From Frankiales bacterium (lineage in GTDB: Bacteria > Actinomycetota > Actinomycetes > Mycobacteriales > SCTD01): a stretch of 7,181 nucleotides of DNA. The notes under the pieces were generated by a model that did not search any database, was not told the DNA's origin, and worked only from the letters and a program-made list of their open reading frames with translations. The translations under genes were made by a program, and so were the position numbers. Below are positions 1 through 5,104 of this stretch, piece by piece. Location: positions 1-7,181 of the forward strand of contig JAOPWI010000293.1 in NCBI GenBank assembly GCA_025965755.1, written 5' to 3'. The first letter of the stretch is position 1; each line of letters opens with the position of its first letter.

Positions 1-9
1 CCGCCCCGC

Positions 10-36
10 GCCCCCGCGACGCGCGGCGGCGGGGGC
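10..36 (-). terminator. Possible GC-rich hairpin terminator after the MMPL gene
   Basis: Just past the MMPL stop codon (minus strand) the bases at 29-36 and 10-17 are perfect reverse complements (GCGGGGGC against GCCCCCGC), forming an 8-bp all-GC stem with an 11-base loop. No run of U follows, so this is not a classic intrinsic terminator. U-less hairpins are plausible in high-GC actinobacteria. In such GC-rich DNA an 8-bp stem can also occur by chance. Confidence 0.3.
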
Positions 37-47
37 CGGCAGCGGGC

Positions 48-2291
48 TCAGACAAGGGCCGGCTCGGGTTCGCGGACCCGGGCGGGCGGCGCCTCGGACA
101 GCCCGAACCGCTCGTGCAGGCGGCGCAGCGGCGGTGGCGCCCACCAGTTCCACTCGCCGGCCAGCCGCATGAAGGCCGGAACGAGAACCCCGCGCACCAG
201 CGTGGCGTCGACGACCACGGCCAGCGCGGTGCCCAGGCCGAGCAGCTTGATGAAGGCGATGTCGGAGGACACGAAGGCCAGAAAGACGATGGCCAGCAGG
301 CCGGCGGCCGCGGTGACCAGCCGGCCGGTGCGCTCCAGGCCCAGCGCGACGGCGCGGGTGTTGTCACCCGAGGCGTCCCACTCCTCCTTGATGCGAGACA
401 GCAGGAACACCTCGTAGTCCATCGACAGCCCGAAGAGCACGCAGAACATGAGGATAGGCATCGTCGTGTCCAGGGTTCCGGTCACGATCGGGTCGCCGAT
501 CAGCCAGGTCAGGTGACCGTGCTGGAAGATCCAGACCATCGCGCCGAAGGTCGCCGACAGCGACAGCAGGTTGAGCACCACCGCCTTCACGGGCAGCACG
601 ACGCTGCCGGTGAACAGGAACAGCAGCACGAACGTCGCCGTGGCGATCAGCCCGAGCGCCAGCGGCAGTTGTGAGCCGAGCGAGGCCTTGGTGTCCACGA
701 GCTGGGCCGCCTGGCCGCCGACCGCGACGGGTCCGAACGGCGTGCCGGCCTCCCGCAGGGCGTGCACCAGCTGCTCGGCGCGCGGGCCGTACCCGTCGCC
801 GTCCGGCACGACGGTGAGGTAGGAGCCGGGGCCGTCCTTGAACCGCTGGCTGGCCGGCCCGGGCGGCGCGACCTGGTGTCCGGCGGCGTACGAGCCGGTC
901 GAGGCGTCGACACGGGCGACTCCCGGCAGCGACGACAGCTCGGTGGCGTACCGCGCCATCGGGCCGGACGCCCGGTCGGGGGCGCCGGTCGCGACGACGG
1001 TCAGCGCCAGCGGCTCGTTGCTCGGGAACTGGGTCCGGATGGTCTCGGCGATGGTGTGCCCGCTGGCGTCGCGCGGCAGGACGCGGTCGTCCGGCAGACC
1101 GAACGACGCCCCGGCGAACGGCAGGCCGACGACGACGAGCAGCGCCACGACGGCGGTCCCGAGCGGCAGGGGCCGGCGCATGACCGTGACGGCGACCCGG
1201 TGCCAGAACCCCTGGTCCTGCGGCGTCGGCGGGCGCACCGGCAGCCGCAGCGCCCGGCGCAGCGCGGCCCGGAGGTCCCAGCGGTCGATGTTCGGGCCGA
1301 GCGCGGCGAGGGCGGCCGGCAGGACCAGCAGCGCGCCCAGGGCGGCGAACAGGACGGCGCTGATGCCGGCGTAGGCGAACGAGCGCAGGAACGACAGCGG
1401 AAACACGAGCAGCGCGCCGAGCGACAGCAGAACGGTGAGCGCGCTGAACAGCACGGTGCGCCCAGCGGTGCGCACGGTCTCCACGACGGCGTCCGGCGTG
1501 CTGCGGCCGGCACGGAGCTCCTCGCGGTAGCGGGTGAGCATGAACAGGCTGTAGTCGATGCCCAGGCCGAGGCCCAGGGAGACGGCCAGGTTGACGGCGT
1601 AGACGCTGACGTCGAGGAAACCCGCCAGCACGTGCAGCGTCAGGAACGTCCCGAGAATCGACAGCACGCCGACCAGCAGCGGCAGGCCCGCGGCGACCGC
1701 GCTGCCGAAGACGAGGACCAGCAGCACCGCGGTGACGGGCAGCGCGAAGGCCTCGGCGCGGGCGAGGTCGCGCTTGATGGTGTCGCCGACCTGGCGGAAG
1801 ACCTCGACCTTCCCGCCGACCTGCACCCGGAGGGCGCCGGACGTGCCGGCGTAGGCGGCACCGAGCTCCTCGACCCGGGCGACCTGCTCGTCCTCGGTGC
1901 CGGTGAGGCGGGCCAGCACGAGGGCCGCGCTGCCGTCGCGGCTCCGGAGCGTCGGGGGCCGGCCGCTCGTCCAGTACGAGACGACCGTCGTGACGCCCGG
2001 CTCGGCCGCCAGGCGCTGCGCCAGGGCGACGCCCGACGACGCGGCGGCCGGCGCGTCGACGCCGTCGGCCGCCGTGACGAGCAGCGCGAGGTTGGGCGCG
2101 CCAGCCCGGAACTCCCGCTCCAGCACCTCGGCGGCGCGGGCCGACGGGGAGGCCGGGTCCTCGAAACCGCCGGTGGACAGCTCGCCGGCGACGCCGCCGC
2201 CGAGCGCGCCGGCCAGGGCGAGGAACAGGGCGGCGAGGACCAGCACCCGGCGGCGGCTGCGGACGACGGCGGTGGCGAGACGGACCAGCAT
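48..2291 (-). CDS. MMPL/RND-family membrane transporter (YdfJ-like exporter)
   Basis: A 747-residue integral membrane protein of the MMPL family (proton-driven RND superfamily), which exports lipids, hydrophobic compounds or drugs; the substrate cannot be told here. It has the duplicated RND plan. Helix 1 (about 14-33) is followed by a periplasmic domain (about 34-180) and a bundle of five helices (about 182-333). A second half repeats this: a helix near 378-395, a periplasmic domain to about 540, then a bundle at 542-710. Each bundle carries the GxxxDY proton-relay motif: G242 with D246-Y247, and G621 with D625-Y626. The soluble tail begins with a Trp-rich GEWNWWAPPPLRRLHERFG segment, common in actinobacterial members. 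The ATG at 2291 is chosen because GGAGG (2297-2301) sits 5 bases upstream; the longer reading from a TTG at 2348 would translate through the promoter and operator. It diverges from DUF47-pit and looks monocistronic. Nothing looks truncated. Confidence 0.93.
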   Translation of the reverse strand: MLVRLATAVVRSRRRVLVLAALFLALAGALGGGVAGELSTGGFEDPASPSARAAEVLEREFRAGAPNLALLVTAADGVDAPAAASSGVALAQRLAAEPGVTTVVSYWTSGRPPTLRSRDGSAALVLARLTGTEDEQVARVEELGAAYAGTSGALRVQVGGKVEVFRQVGDTIKRDLARAEAFALPVTAVLLVLVFGSAVAAGLPLLVGVLSILGTFLTLHVLAGFLDVSVYAVNLAVSLGLGLGIDYSLFMLTRYREELRAGRSTPDAVVETVRTAGRTVLFSALTVLLSLGALLVFPLSFLRSFAYAGISAVLFAALGALLVLPAALAALGPNIDRWDLRAALRRALRLPVRPPTPQDQGFWHRVAVTVMRRPLPLGTAVVALLVVVGLPFAGASFGLPDDRVLPRDASGHTIAETIRTQFPSNEPLALTVVATGAPDRASGPMARYATELSSLPGVARVDASTGSYAAGHQVAPPGPASQRFKDGPGSYLTVVPDGDGYGPRAEQLVHALREAGTPFGPVAVGGQAAQLVDTKASLGSQLPLALGLIATATFVLLFLFTGSVVLPVKAVVLNLLSLSATFGAMVWIFQHGHLTWLIGDPIVTGTLDTTMPILMFCVLFGLSMDYEVFLLSRIKEEWDASGDNTRAVALGLERTGRLVTAAAGLLAIVFLAFVSSDIAFIKLLGLGTALAVVVDATLVRGVLVPAFMRLAGEWNWWAPPPLRRLHERFGLSEAPPARVREPEPALV

Positions 2292-2296
2292 GGCGA

Positions 2297-2301
2297 CCTC
2301 C
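2297..2301 (-). promoter_or_regulatory. Ribosome binding site fixing the MMPL start
   Basis: On the minus strand GGAGG lies 5 bases upstream of the ATG at 2291. This near-ideal Shine-Dalgarno sequence decides the start; the TTG 19 codons upstream has nothing comparable. Confidence 0.85.
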
Positions 2302-2308
2302 AGGTCAG

Positions 2309-2335
2309 TGAGCGCCGCTAAGTTAGCGGCGCTAA
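2309..2335. promoter_or_regulatory. Compound palindromic operator over the MMPL promoter
   Basis: Two 13-bp palindromes lie end to end with one base between them. On the minus strand these are TTAGCGCCGCTAA (2335-2323, perfect 6-bp arms around one base) and TTAGCGGCGCTCA (2321-2309, one arm mismatch). Their facing halves also form a larger dyad: AGCGCCGCTAA (2311-2321) and TTAGCGGCGCT (2323-2333) are perfect 11-bp reverse complements around the single base 2322. The AT-containing half-sites stand out in GC-rich DNA. The element overlaps the predicted spacer, -10 box and transcription start of the MMPL gene, the position expected for a repressor. TetR-family proteins commonly control MMPL pumps and bind such dyads, often as two dimers. 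Assigning it to TetR is inference, and no regulator gene is in the window. Confidence 0.75.
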
Positions 2336-2348
2336 TCTGACTCGGCAA
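2320..2348 (-). promoter_or_regulatory. Predicted promoter of the MMPL gene
   Basis: On the minus strand TTGCCG (2348-2343) resembles a -35 box. After exactly 17 bases, TAACTT (2325-2320) resembles an actinobacterial TAnnnT -10 box. Transcription would start near 2313, giving an untranslated leader of roughly 20 bases with the GGAGG ribosome site in it. The operator palindromes occupy the spacer and the -10 box. Confidence 0.6.
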
Positions 2349-2402
2349 GCGCGGGTCCGGTGCCGCCGAGGGGGGCGGCGCATCCCCCCGGGGGTCGCCC
2401 CC

Positions 2403-2408
2403 TAGCCT
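2403..2408 (+). promoter_or_regulatory. Candidate -10 box of the DUF47-pit operon
   Basis: TAGCCT, preceded by CCCCC, fits the actinobacterial TAnnnT -10 consensus and resembles the CTAGCGT boxes of pstB and pstS in this window. Transcription would begin near 2415, leaving about 30 bases of leader before the GTG at 2444. No -35 hexamer is recognisable; the upstream bases are a set of alternating G and C runs. No PHO-box-like repeat is seen here. Confidence 0.4.
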
Positions 2409-2443
2409 GTGCCGGTCCTGCCCGCCGATGCTTCGAGGACCTC

Positions 2444-3061
2444 GTGCGCTTTCGCCTGACCCCGCGTGACACCTCGTTCTACGAGTACTTCTCCGCCGCG
2501 GCCGACAACCTGGTCGAGGGCGCGCAGCTGCTCGCCTCGAGCATGCAGGCCGGTGCCGACCACCCGGGCATCGCCAGCAAGCTGCGGGAGATCGAGCACG
2601 CCAGCGACGAGGTCACCCACGCCGTCATGCGGCAGCTGAACTCCACGTTCGTCACGCCGTTCGACCGCGAGGACATCTACACCCTCGCCAGCCGGCTCGA
2701 CGACGTCATGGACCACATGGAGGCCGCCTCCGACCTGGTGGTGCTGTACGAGCTGGACGTGCTGCCCCCGGAGTACGCGCTGGTGGCCGACGTCCTCGTC
2801 CGGGCCGCCGCGGTCACTGCCGAGGCGATGCCCCGGCTGCGCGGGCTGCAGAACCTGTCCGAGTACTGGATCGAGGTCAACCGCCTCGAGAACGAGGCTG
2901 ACCAGCTCTACCGGCGGACCCTGGCCCGGCTGTTCGGCGGCGCGTACGACGCCCTGACCGTGCTCAAGCTCAAGGACCTGGCGGAGGAGCTCGAGGCGGC
3001 CGCCGACGCGTTCGAGGACGTCGCCGACACCATCGAGACCATCACCGTCAAGGAGTCCTGA
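2444..3061 (+). CDS. DUF47 family PhoU-like protein, Pit accessory
   Basis: A 205-residue soluble, all-helical protein of the DUF47/PhoU-like family (PF01865-type). Members are commonly encoded next to Pit phosphate transporters and are thought to modulate them; the mechanism is not settled. The family pattern is visible: FRLTPRDTSFYEYF at the N terminus, then acidic clusters spaced along helices. These are EHASDEVTH (51-59), FDREDIYTLASRLDDVMD (73-90), RLENEADQLY (147-156) and the acidic stretch 178-197. They match the E/DxxxD metal-binding patterns of PhoU folds. The GTG at 2444 is preferred because GAGG (2435-2438) lies 5 bases upstream and the protein then begins as family members do; an in-frame GTG at 2360 would add 28 Gly/Pro/Arg-rich residues and override the promoter. 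The Pit gene starts 4 bases after its stop, so the two are almost certainly one operon. It is not PhoU proper, which has two tandem repeats of this fold. Confidence 0.9.
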   Translation: MRFRLTPRDTSFYEYFSAAADNLVEGAQLLASSMQAGADHPGIASKLREIEHASDEVTHAVMRQLNSTFVTPFDREDIYTLASRLDDVMDHMEAASDLVVLYELDVLPPEYALVADVLVRAAAVTAEAMPRLRGLQNLSEYWIEVNRLENEADQLYRRTLARLFGGAYDALTVLKLKDLAEELEAAADAFEDVADTIETITVKES

Positions 3062-3065
3062 CCCG

Positions 3066-4067
3066 GTGTCACCCGAGCTGCTCGGGCTGATCGCGATCGT
3101 CGCGATCGCGCTGGCCTTCGACTACACCAACGGCTTCCACGACGCGGCCAACGCCATCGCCACCGCGGTGTCGACGCGGGCGCTGACGCCGCGGGCGGCG
3201 CTGCTCATGGCAGCGGTCATGAACCTGATCGGCGCCCTGGTGGCCACCGGCGTGGCCAAGACCGTCGGCAGCGGCATCATCGCCGCGCCCGAGGGGGCCA
3301 GCGGGCTCGTCCTGGTCTTCAGCGCGCTCATCGGCGCGATCACCTGGAACCTCATCACCTGGTACTACGGGCTGCCCTCGTCCTCCTCCCACGCCCTCAT
3401 CGGCGGCCTCGTCGGGGCGGCGCTGGCGGCGTCGAACGACGTGCAGTGGATGGGCGTGATCGACAAGGTCCTCATTCCGATGGTGCTGTCGCCGCTCATC
3501 GGCTTCGGCCTGGCCTACCTGCTCATGCTGGCGCTGCTGTGGGGGTTCCGGAAGGCCAATCCGCGCAAGATGTCGCGCGGCTTCCGCAAGGCGCAGATCG
3601 GCTCGGCGGCCGCCATGGCCTTCGGGCACGGCCTGCAGGACGCCCAGAAGACGATGGGTGTCATCGTTCTGGCGCTGGTCACCTACGGCTCGCAGGACGA
3701 CTTCGACGTCCCGCTCTGGGTGAAGCTGTCCGCCGCGCTGGCCATCAGCCTCGGAACGTACGCCGGTGGCTGGCGGATCATGCGCACCCTCGGCCGCAAG
3801 ATCATCGAACTCGACCCGCCCCGCGGCTTCGCGGCGGAGACCACCGCGGCGGGCGTGCTCTACACGACCGCCTTCGTGTTCGCCGTGCCGGTGTCGACCA
3901 CCCACACGATCACTTCGGCGATCATGGGCGTCGGCGCGACGCGGCGGCTGTCGGCGGTGCGCTGGGGCGTGGCCCGCACCATCGTCACGGCGTGGGTGCT
4001 GACCATTCCGGCCGCCGCGCTGGTGGCCGCCGGCTTCTACGAGGTCAGCCGGCTGGTCCTGCTGTAG
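3066..4067 (+). CDS. pit: Pit-type low-affinity inorganic phosphate transporter
   Basis: A 333-residue polytopic membrane protein of the PiT family (PF01384), which imports phosphate (as metal-phosphate in bacteria) driven by the proton gradient. Both inverted family signatures are present: DYTNGFHDAANAIAT at 19-33 in the first half and GHGLQDAQKTMG at 187-198 in the second. Each is followed by a Ser/Thr-His re-entrant motif: PSSSSHALIGG at 104-114 and PVSTTHTITSAIMG at 275-288. About ten hydrophobic segments are evident, with a short basic cytoplasmic loop (161-176) between the halves, much shorter than in E. coli PitA and typical of compact bacterial Pit proteins. The start is GTG, with AGGAG at 3051-3055 inside the end of the DUF47 gene. 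Its TAG stop directly abuts the TAG of pstB on the other strand, so no terminator can lie between them. Streptomyces has similar DUF47-pit pairs (pitH). Confidence 0.93.
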   Translation: MSPELLGLIAIVAIALAFDYTNGFHDAANAIATAVSTRALTPRAALLMAAVMNLIGALVATGVAKTVGSGIIAAPEGASGLVLVFSALIGAITWNLITWYYGLPSSSSHALIGGLVGAALAASNDVQWMGVIDKVLIPMVLSPLIGFGLAYLLMLALLWGFRKANPRKMSRGFRKAQIGSAAAMAFGHGLQDAQKTMGVIVLALVTYGSQDDFDVPLWVKLSAALAISLGTYAGGWRIMRTLGRKIIELDPPRGFAAETTAAGVLYTTAFVFAVPVSTTHTITSAIMGVGATRRLSAVRWGVARTIVTAWVLTIPAAALVAAGFYEVSRLVLL

Positions 4068-4844
4068 CTAGCCGAACCGGCCGGTGATGTAGTCCTCGGT
4101 CCGCTTCTCGCGGGGATTGCTGAAGATCTTCGGCGTGTCGTCGATCTCGACCAGCCGGCCCGGCTCGCCGGTCTTCTCGATGGAGAAGAACCCGGTCCGG
4201 TCCGAGACCCGGGCCGCCTGCTGCATGTTGTGCGTGACGATGACGATCGTGTACTGGTCCTTCAGCTCCATCATCAGGTCCTCGATCGCCAGCGTGCTGA
4301 TCGGGTCCAGCGCGCTGCACGGCTCGTCCATGAGCAGCACCTGCGGCTCGACCGCGATCGCCCGGGCGATGCACAGGCGCTGCTGCTGACCGCCGGACAG
4401 GCCGGCGCCCGGCTTGTCGAGCCGGTCCTTGACCTCGTTCCACAGGTTGGCCCCGCGCAGCGAGCGCTCCACCTTCTCGTCCAGAGCGGGGCGGCGCTTC
4501 ACGCCGTTCAGGCGCAGGCCGGCGACGACGTTCTCGTAGATCGACATCGTCGGAAACGGGTTCGGGCGCTGGAACACCATGCCGACGTTGCGCCGGACGT
4601 CCACCGGGTCGACGCCGCTGGCGTAGACGTCGTCGTCGTCCAGCCGGATCGAGCCCTCCACCCGCGCACCCGGAATGACCTCGTGCATCCGGTTGATCGT
4701 CCGCAGCGCCGTCGACTTGCCACAGCCGGAGGGGCCGATGAAGGCCGTGATGCTCTTCGGCTGGATGGTGGTCGAGATGTCGGCGATCGCGCGGAAGCCG
4801 CCGTAGTAGGCGTTGACGTTCTCGAGCGTGATCTGCTTGGCCAC
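4068..4844 (-). CDS. pstB: Phosphate ABC transporter ATP-binding protein PstB
   Basis: A 258-residue ATPase that powers the PstSCAB high-affinity phosphate importer on the cytoplasmic face of the membrane. All ABC motifs are intact: Walker A GPSGCGKST (37-45), Q-loop Q92 in FQRPNPFPMS-like context (FQRPNPFPTM), signature LSGGQ (149-153), Walker B VLLMDE (169-174), D-loop SALD (177-180) and switch histidine H205 in VTHNM. Family hallmarks include RTINRMHEVIPGARVEG near 48-64 and the C-terminal TEDYITGRFG. The length is typical. The GTG start at 4844 has no Shine-Dalgarno sequence but lies 6 bases after a TAGCGT -10 box, suggesting leaderless translation. Usually pstB closes a pstSCAB operon; here it is divergent from pstSCA and convergent with pit. 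It probably depends on the shared PHO-box region. Whether a second pstB follows pstA cannot be seen. Confidence 0.96.
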   Translation of the reverse strand: MAKQITLENVNAYYGGFRAIADISTTIQPKSITAFIGPSGCGKSTALRTINRMHEVIPGARVEGSIRLDDDDVYASGVDPVDVRRNVGMVFQRPNPFPTMSIYENVVAGLRLNGVKRRPALDEKVERSLRGANLWNEVKDRLDKPGAGLSGGQQQRLCIARAIAVEPQVLLMDEPCSALDPISTLAIEDLMMELKDQYTIVIVTHNMQQAARVSDRTGFFSIEKTGEPGRLVEIDDTPKIFSNPREKRTEDYITGRFG

Positions 4845-4850
4845 GTGACG

Positions 4851-4856
4851 ACGCTA
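4851..4856 (-). promoter_or_regulatory. pstB -10 box, likely leaderless start
   Basis: On the minus strand TAGCGT is followed by six bases and then the GTG start of pstB. With initiation 6-7 bases after the -10 box, the transcript would begin at or next to the start codon. No Shine-Dalgarno sequence is available, consistent with this. The hexamers 17-18 bases upstream do not resemble a -35 box, as expected for an activator-dependent promoter. The 9-mer CTAGCGTCG here recurs at the pstS promoter. Confidence 0.55.
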
Positions 4857-4861
4857 GACCG

Positions 4862-4905
4862 CTGACCTGACCGGGACGCGCCCGGCAGGTGAACGGGAGA
4901 TGATT
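4862..4905 (-). promoter_or_regulatory. PHO-box-like repeats facing pstB
   Basis: Read on the minus strand in 11-base register: AATCATCTCCC (4905-4895), GTTCACCTGCC (4894-4884), a degenerate unit (4883-4873), and GGTCAGGTCAG (4872-4862). The second unit matches the GTTCACC core of the actinobacterial PhoP direct-repeat unit well, the first matches it at 7 of 11 positions, and the fourth keeps GGTCA. The array stops 5 bases before the pstB -10 box. Binding by PhoP under phosphate limitation is inferred from the pattern and from known control of pst genes in Streptomyces. Confidence 0.5.
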
Positions 4906-4919
4906 GCGCCGGCTGATGC

Positions 4920-4935
4920 TGTGACGTGGTTCACC
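4920..4935. promoter_or_regulatory. CRP-like dyad, overlapping another GTTCACC unit
   Basis: TGTGA (4920-4924), six bases, then TCACC (4931-4935): nine of the ten conserved positions of the CRP consensus TGTGA-N6-TCACA. The same stretch also contains GTTCACCCGCC (4929-4939), a good PHO-box unit on the plus strand, followed by a weak unit GGCCATCTGGC (4940-4950). Which protein, if either, binds here cannot be decided by reading. It lies about 84 bases from the predicted pstB start and about 116 from that of pstS. Confidence 0.4.
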
Positions 4936-4953
4936 CGCCGGCCATCTGGCTCC

Positions 4954-4972
4954 GCCCGCCTGGAGGGCGGGC
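4954..4972. repeat. GC-rich inverted repeat between the two pst promoters
   Basis: GCCCGCC (4954-4960) and GGCGGGC (4966-4972) are perfect 7-bp reverse complements around a 5-base loop, followed on the plus strand by TCCTTGTG. It resembles a terminator stem with a poor T tract, but no gene is transcribed into it from the left. It could be a binding site, a boundary between the divergent PHO boxes, or a chance pairing in GC-rich DNA. Confidence 0.35.
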
Positions 4973-4982
4973 TCCTTGTGCC

Positions 4983-5004
4983 GTTCACCGGCTGTTCAGG
5001 CAGG
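4983..5004 (+). promoter_or_regulatory. PHO box upstream of pstS
   Basis: Two adjacent 11-base direct-repeat units, GTTCACCGGCT (4983-4993) and GTTCAGGCAGG (4994-5004), share GTTCA in exact register. This matches the described actinobacterial PhoP box (11-bp units with a GTTCACC-like core). It ends 27 bases before the pstS -10 box. It is the best of the PHO-like sites here and implies induction of pstSCA at low phosphate through PhoR-PhoP; that last step is inference. Confidence 0.7.
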
Positions 5005-5031
5005 GCCGCCGAGCGCGTCACCTGGGCTCCC

Positions 5032-5037
5032 TAGCGT
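5032..5037 (+). promoter_or_regulatory. pstS -10 box
   Basis: TAGCGT, within the same CTAGCGTCG 9-mer found at the pstB promoter. There is no -35-like hexamer at the right distance, in keeping with activation from the upstream PHO box. Transcription near 5044 would leave a leader of about 60 bases before the pstS GTG at 5105. Confidence 0.5.
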
Positions 5038-5104
5038 CGGCGCCGTACGCCGGTCCTGCGACCGCGACACCAGCACCCATGACTCGAGAGCGAGACCCCT
5101 GACT

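Noticed and set aside
762..2321. Long open frame on the plus strand (519 codons) opposite the MMPL gene
   Set aside because: Its product is Arg/Gln/Asp/Gly-rich with no domain, and it mirrors the codon bias of the convincing MMPL gene on the other strand. Such antisense frames are routine in very GC-rich DNA.
2292..2348. Longer MMPL start at TTG 2348
   Set aside because: It would place the -35, -10 and operator inside the coding region; the ATG at 2291 has GGAGG at ideal spacing.
2360..2443. Longer DUF47 start at GTG 2360
   Set aside because: The extra 28 residues are Pro/Gly/Arg-rich, unlike the family, and they overlap the candidate promoter; GTG 2444 has a ribosome site.
3069..3905. 278-codon minus-strand frame opposite pit
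   Set aside because: Arg/His/Gly/Asp-rich product without family features, fully covered by the well-supported Pit gene.
4842..4847. CACGTG palindrome at the pstB start
   Set aside because: A 6-bp palindrome is expected by chance in GC-rich DNA, and this one is made up mostly of the start codon and its flanks.
4976..5104. Longer PstS start at 4976
   Set aside because: It adds 43 residues ahead of an otherwise standard lipoprotein signal peptide and reads through the PHO box and -10 box.
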